A DNA stretch of 64,000 nt, taken from the NCBI GenBank assembly GCA_035048485.1, contig CM068585.1:53749910-53813909 (forward strand). Direction: 5' to 3'. The notes beneath the pieces are model-generated. The model searched no databases. It was not told the origin of the DNA and worked only from the letters and a program-made list of their open reading frames with translations. Position 1 is the first letter of the stretch; every line of letters begins with the position of its first letter. Made by a program: the position numbers and the translations under genes. Of this stretch, positions 12,001-64,000 are shown piece by piece. Source of the DNA: Pteria penguin. Lineage: Eukaryota; Mollusca; Bivalvia; Pterioida; Pteriidae.

Positions 12001-12705
12001 AAAATTCATGCATGCATGGTCTTAACATATATAACTAGACATTAACAAATATTACATGAATATATTTTGTGGTAAAATGTTTAGAATAGCTCAACTGGTA
12101 ATTATTTATAAATGTTACAACTGATTACAAGAGGATTCTGGGTTTGAATCTAGTATGGTCATCACTTCTTGTATCATATGTTTTAATGTTTAGATGTACA
12201 TGTATTACTGTAATAACGAGTCTCTCTTCATTCCAAAGTTCAAGTAAAATAGCGAGAGTCTTGGAATCTATGATGAGATGCACGAAATGTACTTTAATTT
12301 TATGTGTCATGACTGGAAAGTATGCATCACTCTTTCCAGTCTCATTAATTATGGTGGCAAAGTGATCAAAACTATGGTAACATCAGTAATTACAGTAGTA
12401 ACAACAAATTTATTGCAATAACATGAACACCAGAGAGAACGAATATTGAAACTCCCAACACTCTATGAAGATTCAACTGTCAAAATTTCTAATGATCCAT
12501 AAGATTCATATCTTCATAATGAAGAAAGATTCATTCTTAAAATAATTTTAGTCAAACAAGAAAAGTGGTGCGAAATTATTTGCAAATGTTCCATTTAGTA
12601 TTTCTAGACGACATGAATAATGCATTAGATCAATTAATCATTCTTCTCTATGTAATTGCCACGTGAAACTAACCACCCCCTTTCCTTCCATGTAGCAGTC
12701 GCCAT
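37..12705 (-). CDS. TDRD3: Tudor domain-containing protein 3, 11 coding exons, 3' end beyond the window
   Basis: Adaptor protein that reads methylated arginines through its Tudor domain and, in animals, partners topoisomerase 3-beta and FMRP in RNA-protein particles and at promoters. Eleven exons (12674-12705, 11602-11683, 11023-11088, 10021-10181, 7753-7894, 6821-6926, 5463-5605, 4235-4454, 3590-3721, 649-1622, 37-99) have GT..AG borders and join in one frame into 707 codons. Order: N-terminal helical region (1-60), OB-fold (about 61-197, with VLQIQKIRN and [12 protein letters not shown]), UBA (about 249-288), TLFDFLE linear motif (about 347), disordered Arg/Asp/Ser/Asn/Tyr-rich region (362-686), start of Tudor (687-707). 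An in-frame TAG at 12751-12753 lies 45 nt before the ATG. The rest of the Tudor domain and the stop codon are off the left edge. Exon borders come from reading and phase matching, not transcripts. It lies head to head with the formin gene. Identity is very secure. Confidence 0.95.
100..648 (-). other. TDRD3 intron 10
   Basis: Phase-0 intron of 549 bp between the disordered-region exon and the Tudor exon. AT-rich. I see no further exon, RNA gene or dispersed repeat in it. Confidence 0.7.
649..1622 (-). CDS. TDRD3: TDRD3 coding exon 10 (long disordered region, PAM2-like motif)
   Basis: 974 nt, residues 362-686, open throughout in the frame set by exons 9 and 11. Composition is Arg, Asp, Ser, Asn, Gln and Tyr, with repeated DRGQGQ and [12 protein letters not shown] runs. 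No folded domain is visible and coiled or globular structure is unlikely. Near the end (codons at 790-822) is [11 protein letters not shown], which resembles the PAM2 motif that binds the MLLE domain of poly(A)-binding protein. It is followed by a proline run ([12 protein letters not shown]). The acceptor is TTTTTCAG; the donor GTGGGT follows QHTQ. A longer overlapping open frame on this strand (585-1565) is a shadow. Confidence 0.88.
1904..2560. repeat. Minisatellite of about 40 bp, about 16 units, hairpin-forming
   Basis: Tandem units such as GGTGACCTGTGTATTAGGG followed by TCACCTGAGGGAACACTGAAA. Within each unit GGTGACC and GGTCACC are reverse complements separated by about 10 bases, so each unit can fold into a hairpin. 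Outer units are more diverged than inner ones. Related GGTCAC/TATAAAGG sequence continues on both sides (1690-1830, 2560-2640). It lies in TDRD3 intron 9 and creates several spurious open frames. Confidence 0.93.
2839..2981 (+). other. Possible orphan terminal exon on the plus strand
   Basis: After a good acceptor (TATTTTCTCAG, ending at 2838) comes an open frame of 46 codons ending in TAA at 2979-2981. It includes four copies of a 7-residue unit, AMGS(M/V/I/A)PP or AMGSIPS, then [10 protein letters not shown]. The acidic SLSEDEGV end and the Pro/Met/Gly repeats look like a real protein C-terminus. No partner exon, start codon or clear AATAAA was found, and it lies antisense inside TDRD3 intron 9. 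It may be a retro-inserted or shuffled 3' exon, or chance. Confidence 0.3.
3590..3721 (-). CDS. TDRD3: TDRD3 coding exon 9
   Basis: 132 nt, residues 318-362: [18 protein letters not shown], then [16 protein letters not shown]. It is the equivalent of human RGRGKGRGRIRSEDEED...PSTLFDFLESKM. TLFDFLE is a strongly conserved short linear motif. Its binding partner is not inferred here. Donor GTTCAG is weak but phase-compatible with exon 10. Confidence 0.9.
3722..4234 (-). other. TDRD3 intron 8
   Basis: 513 bp. The part next to exon 8 (about 4110-4234) stays open in the exon 8 frame for about 30 codons and is Arg/Lys-rich. It contains a partial duplication of the exon end (GRREKG resembling DRREKG), which suggests a small local duplication. 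No other feature was seen. Confidence 0.45.
4235..4454 (-). CDS. TDRD3: TDRD3 coding exon 8 (UBA domain)
   Basis: 220 nt, residues 245-318. The UBA domain (about 249-288) reads [20 protein letters not shown] and continues to AINSLLGG, with the MGF loop and a hydrophobic third helix. UBA domains bind ubiquitin. An Arg/Gly/Asp-rich tail follows. The donor GTAAGT after EDRREK is preferred over reading on, because the acceptor of exon 9 then restores the frame. Confidence 0.93.
4455..5462 (-). other. TDRD3 intron 7
   Basis: About 1.0 kb of AT-rich intron. A short GACAGACAGGCAGACAGATG-like run at 4741-4770 is a degenerate ACAG microsatellite. I found nothing else I can support. Confidence 0.6.
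5463..5605 (-). CDS. TDRD3: TDRD3 coding exon 7
   Basis: 143 nt, residues 197-244: [15 protein letters not shown]...[13 protein letters not shown]. It corresponds to the human segment DEFEKQRTAAIAEV...ETKTFGGGG. The first two bases complete a Glu codon begun in exon 6. Donor GTGAGG, ends in phase 0. Confidence 0.92.
5819..6272 (-). repeat. 70-bp tandem array, six and a half units, derived from a SINE body
   Basis: Units of 70-71 bp beginning GCCAATGTGTACTGTATCAC, nearly identical to one another. Read on the minus strand, each unit (TTCCGATGACACAG, then GGCTCTGTGATACAG, then AATATCTCTCCCATC in degenerate form) lines up with the body of the local tRNA-derived SINE (TTCGGATGAGACAG, then GGTCCCGTGTCACGG, then AAAGATCCCT). 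A SINE head with a B-box-like GGTTCGACTAC follows at 6280-6380. So this is one SINE whose body was amplified in tandem. Confidence 0.85.
6280..6380 (-). mobile_element. tRNA-like head of the amplified SINE
   Basis: On the minus strand this reads AGCTGGTGTAGCGTAGTTGA (A-box-like) and then CCCAGGTTCGACTACATTCG (B-box-like), the promoter half of a tRNA-derived SINE. It is contiguous with the 70-bp array to its left. Confidence 0.7.
6389..6654 (-). mobile_element. tRNA-derived SINE, full length
   Basis: About 266 bp. On the minus strand it starts AGCCAGTGTGGCCTAGTGGA (A box), has a B box in CCCGGGTTCAACTCG, a body with GATGAGACAGTAAAAACTGA and GCATCAGGCAGATGCTGTCA, and ends in TTACGTCACTCC-type sequence (here GGGGAGTGACGTAAAACAAT) with an AATCAATCA tail. 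The same family recurs at least seven more times in the window. It sits beside the amplified SINE, suggesting a tandem or nested insertion. Confidence 0.88.
6821..6926 (-). CDS. TDRD3: TDRD3 coding exon 6
   Basis: 106 nt, residues 162-197. It holds the family signature [13 protein letters not shown] followed by a Lys-rich tail. Acceptor TATTTTTCAG and donor GTAAAG. Ends in phase 1. Confidence 0.93.
7148..7282. repeat. Copy 1 of a small dispersed repeat (partner at 9816-9930)
   Basis: Shares ATGCCGCTCAAAAATATGTC, then GTGACGTCACAATCCA, ATAATGAAA and GTAGTTTAGGCATTGGGTCC with the element at 9816-9930. The ends are more decayed than in that copy. Function unknown; probably a non-autonomous DNA transposon relic. 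Confidence 0.65.
7753..7894 (-). CDS. TDRD3: TDRD3 coding exon 5 (OB-fold)
   Basis: 142 nt, residues 114-161: [20 protein letters not shown], then FLMLNN, GGRVEKL and ENWELKK. It aligns throughout with the second half of the human OB-fold ([13 protein letters not shown], then FLLLND, GGEVEHL and EKWELQ). Acceptor TTTATGTAG, donor GTAACT, ends in phase 0. Confidence 0.93.
8069..8765 (+). mobile_element. hAT-like DNA transposon relic with terminal inverted repeats
   Basis: The left end CAGGGAATAAACTTAAC and the right end GTTAAGTTTATTCTCTG are inverted repeats, and TTATA flanks both ends (8064-8068, 8766-8770). Inside is a 62-codon open frame (8376-8564). An internal palindrome (GAATCATCTAGAC with GTCTAGATGATTC) lies at about 8210-8270. 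No transposase catalytic region is present. The superfamily call rests on the CAGGG-type end and the zinc-finger-like fragment and is tentative. Confidence 0.6.
8376..8564 (+). pseudogene. Fragment resembling a transposase-type zinc finger
   Basis: 62 codons, basic N-terminus, with [20 protein letters not shown]. The W-(x)n-GMICxxC pattern resembles the TTF/BED-like zinc fingers at the N-terminus of hAT transposases and KIAA1586/ZMYM6-type proteins. Only the first Cys pair remains and a stop follows soon after. It lies within the inverted-repeat element 8069-8765, which fits a transposon remnant rather than a host gene. Confidence 0.45.
8771..8949. mobile_element. MITE family A, copy 1
   Basis: 179 bp with long terminal inverted repeats: CAGAGTTACTTCCCATTTGG at the left, CCAAATGGGAAGTAACTCTG at the right. 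The middle (TATGGAAACTGATCTTAAAC) is shared with copy 2. It begins directly where the hAT-like relic and its flanking TTATA end, so the two elements abut. Confidence 0.88.
9369..9545. mobile_element. MITE family A, copy 2
   Basis: 177 bp, the same inverted ends (AGAGTTACTTCCCATTTGGG and ATTGGAAATAACTCT) and the same interior order as the copy at 8771. Its right end is more mutated. Other diverged members are at 47786-47968 and 57337-57521. Confidence 0.85.
9816..9930. mobile_element. 115-bp inverted-repeat element (copy 2 of the repeat at 7148)
   Basis: Ends are perfect 11-bp inverted repeats, AATGTCCGACA and TGTCGGACATT. The interior contains two TGACGT-type motifs and matches the repeat at 7148-7282. 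It lies just left of TDRD3 exon 4. Confidence 0.7.
10021..10181 (-). CDS. TDRD3: TDRD3 coding exon 4 (OB-fold)
   Basis: 161 nt, residues 61-114. It contains [19 protein letters not shown] and [13 protein letters not shown], almost the human TDRD3 sequence at this position. This is the OB-fold that in the family contacts topoisomerase 3-beta. The donor is GTCAGA (non-consensus at +3). It is chosen because the split Gly codon then joins exon 5 as EKIG-LNTPPG. The acceptor is ATGTTGAAG with a weak pyrimidine tract. An alternative in-frame acceptor 27 nt upstream would add nine residues. Confidence 0.92.
10362..10402. repeat. Homopolymer cluster, C run then A run
   Basis: AACAAACAAACAAC, then about 12 C, then about 18 A. 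Likely length-variable and error-prone in sequencing. Confidence 0.85.
10641..10920 (+). mobile_element. tRNA-derived SINE, diverged
   Basis: GAGCCAATGTAGGTCAGTGG (A box region), a degraded B box (TTGGTTTGACATCC), an A-run insertion at 10744-10765, then GTGGCACATAAAAAGATCCC and CATCAGGCAGATGCCATCAT, ending near GATGTAAAACAATTCCCAGT. Same family as 46595-46870, same strand. Confidence 0.82.
11023..11088 (-). CDS. TDRD3: TDRD3 coding exon 3
   Basis: 66 nt, 22 codons (residues 39-60), phase 0 at both ends: [18 protein letters not shown] and four more residues. It matches the conserved DLRTIGKKFLPSDIN segment of human TDRD3. Acceptor TTTTGCAG and donor GTAAGT are strong. Confidence 0.92.
11089..11601 (-). 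other. TDRD3 intron 2
   Basis: 513 bp of AT-rich sequence. Nothing else is visible. Confidence 0.6.
11602..11683 (-). CDS. TDRD3: TDRD3 coding exon 2
   Basis: 82 nt, residues 11-38, [11 protein letters not shown]...KITQLARD. The acceptor is ...TTTACACAG and the donor GTAAGT is consensus. It begins in phase 2 and ends in phase 0. This is the N-terminal helical part that precedes the OB-fold in TDRD3 and RMI1 relatives. Confidence 0.88.
11720..11850 (-). repeat. Dispersed repeat family B, copy 1
   Basis: On the minus strand it reads AATTTTTGATCGTCAATTCG, then ATTTAAAGAAAATTTGGGCA, CCATTATATTTAC, TTTTAGGTTGTTTTTGACAA and CTGGGCGACTG. The same 130-bp block occurs at 15050-15200 and 19670-19825 on the plus strand. 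Probably a short interspersed or MITE-like element. No clean target duplication was seen. Confidence 0.7.
12073..12165 (+). mobile_element. tRNA-like SINE head remnant
   Basis: GAATAGCTCAACTGGTAATT resembles an A box and TTCTGGGTTTGAATCTAGTA a B box, about 55 bp apart. No body is recognisable. It is degenerate and not folded convincingly as a functional tRNA. Confidence 0.4.
12674..12705 (-). CDS. TDRD3: TDRD3 coding exon 1 (start codon)
   Basis: Encodes residues 1-11 ([10 protein letters not shown] plus two bases of Trp11). The donor GTTAGT follows directly. The split Trp codon is completed by the first base of exon 2, giving RGWHLDEE, which lines up with the GWYLSDEG segment near the start of vertebrate TDRD3. 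The ATG sits in ATATGGCGACT, so the start codon overlaps a YY1-like core. Confidence 0.85.
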
Positions 12706-13277
12706 ATTTCGTACGATGACACCGACTATTACAATATTGTTGATTGGTTGCTAAATTTAGAATGGGGAATCCCTCTGTGATCATTGTATATTTGAACAGC
12801 ATCCTTGTTAATTAACACGTCATTAACATGTCTTTCTTGATATTATCTAGTCATTACGTAAGGTGCAATAGGGTCAGTATATAGCCGGGTTATCTCATGG
12901 CCAATAAGTGACCTCTGCTTTCAATTACTCATTGTTTGTAACAACAACTTTCATTGGTCATTTCTAGGGTGTTGAAAAAAGATGGCGCATAGGGAAAGTC
13001 TGTGTAACTGTGTCAAATTTATTTGAAGAGTATATTGCGCGAACAAGTGATTAAAAAACGTGGGTGTAACCTACTTGTAAAACTCAGAGCATTTTTATTA
13101 GATGGTAGATTTAAATATGGTATAAGTACCATGACAAGTCATATGGAACTTGTAAACATGTGAAGGGAGTAAACGACGAACAGGACTCCTTTATTTTGAC
13201 TAGAAAATTTCAAAAGTGGGATAATCGACATGTGGATTATACATACATATTGCAACTGATAAAATTATTCAAAGAAA
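12706..13277. promoter_or_regulatory. Probable bidirectional promoter between TDRD3 and DIAPH
   Basis: 572 bp separate the two start codons, which diverge. It contains CCAAT boxes at 12743-12747 (ATTGG), 12901-12905 (CCAAT) and 12953-12957 (ATTGG), a TTACGTAA palindrome at 12854-12861 (bZIP-type site), and AAGATGGCG at 12979-12987 (YY1-like). No TATA box is convincing. In-frame stops precede both ATGs (TAG on the minus strand at 12751-12753, TAA at 13260-13262 on the plus strand). Transcription starts are not visible from sequence, and 5'UTR introns cannot be excluded. Confidence 0.65.
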
Positions 13278-63660
<50,383 letters not shown>

Positions 63661-64000
63661 GTGAGTAATGGCCATTAAGCTTGATATAATCCCCCCCACC
63701 TCTCCCCCTCAAATCTATCTGCATAGTTTGTATTAAAATTGTGATTGGTTCAATGGGCTACATGATGTCATTTCACATGAAATGTAAGATGAGTGTTTAC
63801 TTTTTGGACACTCTTCAAAAGTTATCTCTCTTGTATACGTACAGGAGCAAAAAATCTACACATTTTTGGTTTGAAATTACCAATATGAATTGGTCACTAG
63901 ATTAGTAAGTTTTCCTTTTTAGTTTCTTTTTAATTTTTTTGTTTTTTTTTTTGCTCAAGAATATTTGAAAAGTTATTTGATTATTATGCAAATTATCTTA
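63661..64000 (+). other. Start of the DIAPH intron after exon 19
   Basis: 340 bp of intron containing short C and T runs. No further exon is visible before the window ends. Confidence 0.6.

Overview
The window is animal nuclear DNA, most likely from a bivalve or other mollusc. Exons are short, with GT..AG borders, and introns reach 18 kb. Minisatellites, tRNA-derived SINEs, MITE-like inverted-repeat elements and pieces of a reverse-transcriptase retroelement are everywhere. Several repeats (the TAGCTCACCTGAGCC element, the arrays with TTTTATACGCC-like leaders, the GATTGATT-tailed SINE) are of types I associate with bivalves. That last point is from memory and I could not search it.

The window holds two protein-coding genes, arranged head to head, and neither is complete. 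On the minus strand, TDRD3 (Tudor domain-containing protein 3) starts at 12705 and runs to the left edge. Eleven coding exons join without a frame break into 707 codons: the N-terminal and OB-fold regions, a UBA domain, a long Arg/Asp/Ser/Asn/Tyr-rich disordered region, and the first part of the Tudor domain. On the plus strand, a diaphanous-related formin (DIAPH) starts at 13278 and runs to the right edge. Nineteen coding exons join into 827 codons: the Rho-GTPase-binding and armadillo (DID/FH3) regions, a coiled coil, a polyproline FH1, and the first part of FH2. The two start codons are 572 bp apart, so the space between them (12706-13277) is probably a bidirectional promoter. It has three CCAAT boxes and a YY1-like site. 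Human DIAPH3 and TDRD3 are also divergent neighbours on 13q21, so this looks like an ancient linkage.

Layout. 1-12705: TDRD3, with a hairpin-unit minisatellite (1.9-2.56 kb), an orphan exon-like stretch on the other strand (2.84-2.98 kb), a SINE with an internally amplified body (5.8-6.65 kb), and a hAT-like relic followed by two MITE copies (8.07-9.55 kb). 13278-15464: first two DIAPH coding exons. 15465-33671: an 18.2 kb intron with SINEs, a decayed retroelement (20.5-21.96 kb), an 850 bp minisatellite (23.5-24.4 kb), microsatellites and more SINEs. 33672-48670: GBD, DID and coiled-coil exons, separated by arrays at 38.99-39.83, 40.15-40.9, 44.8-45.3 and 45.5-46.5 kb. 49146-57326: linker, FH1 and first FH2 exons, with a 1.07 kb inverted-repeat element at 54.1-55.2 kb. 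57327-63573: repeat-dominated intron. 63574-63660: last FH2 exon seen.

The two proteins work in different processes: TDRD3 in the TOP3B/FMRP RNA-protein complex and methylarginine reading, DIAPH in Rho-controlled actin filament assembly. Shared regulation is suggested only by the shared promoter region. No bacterial-type operon, CRISPR array, rRNA gene or convincing functional tRNA gene was seen.
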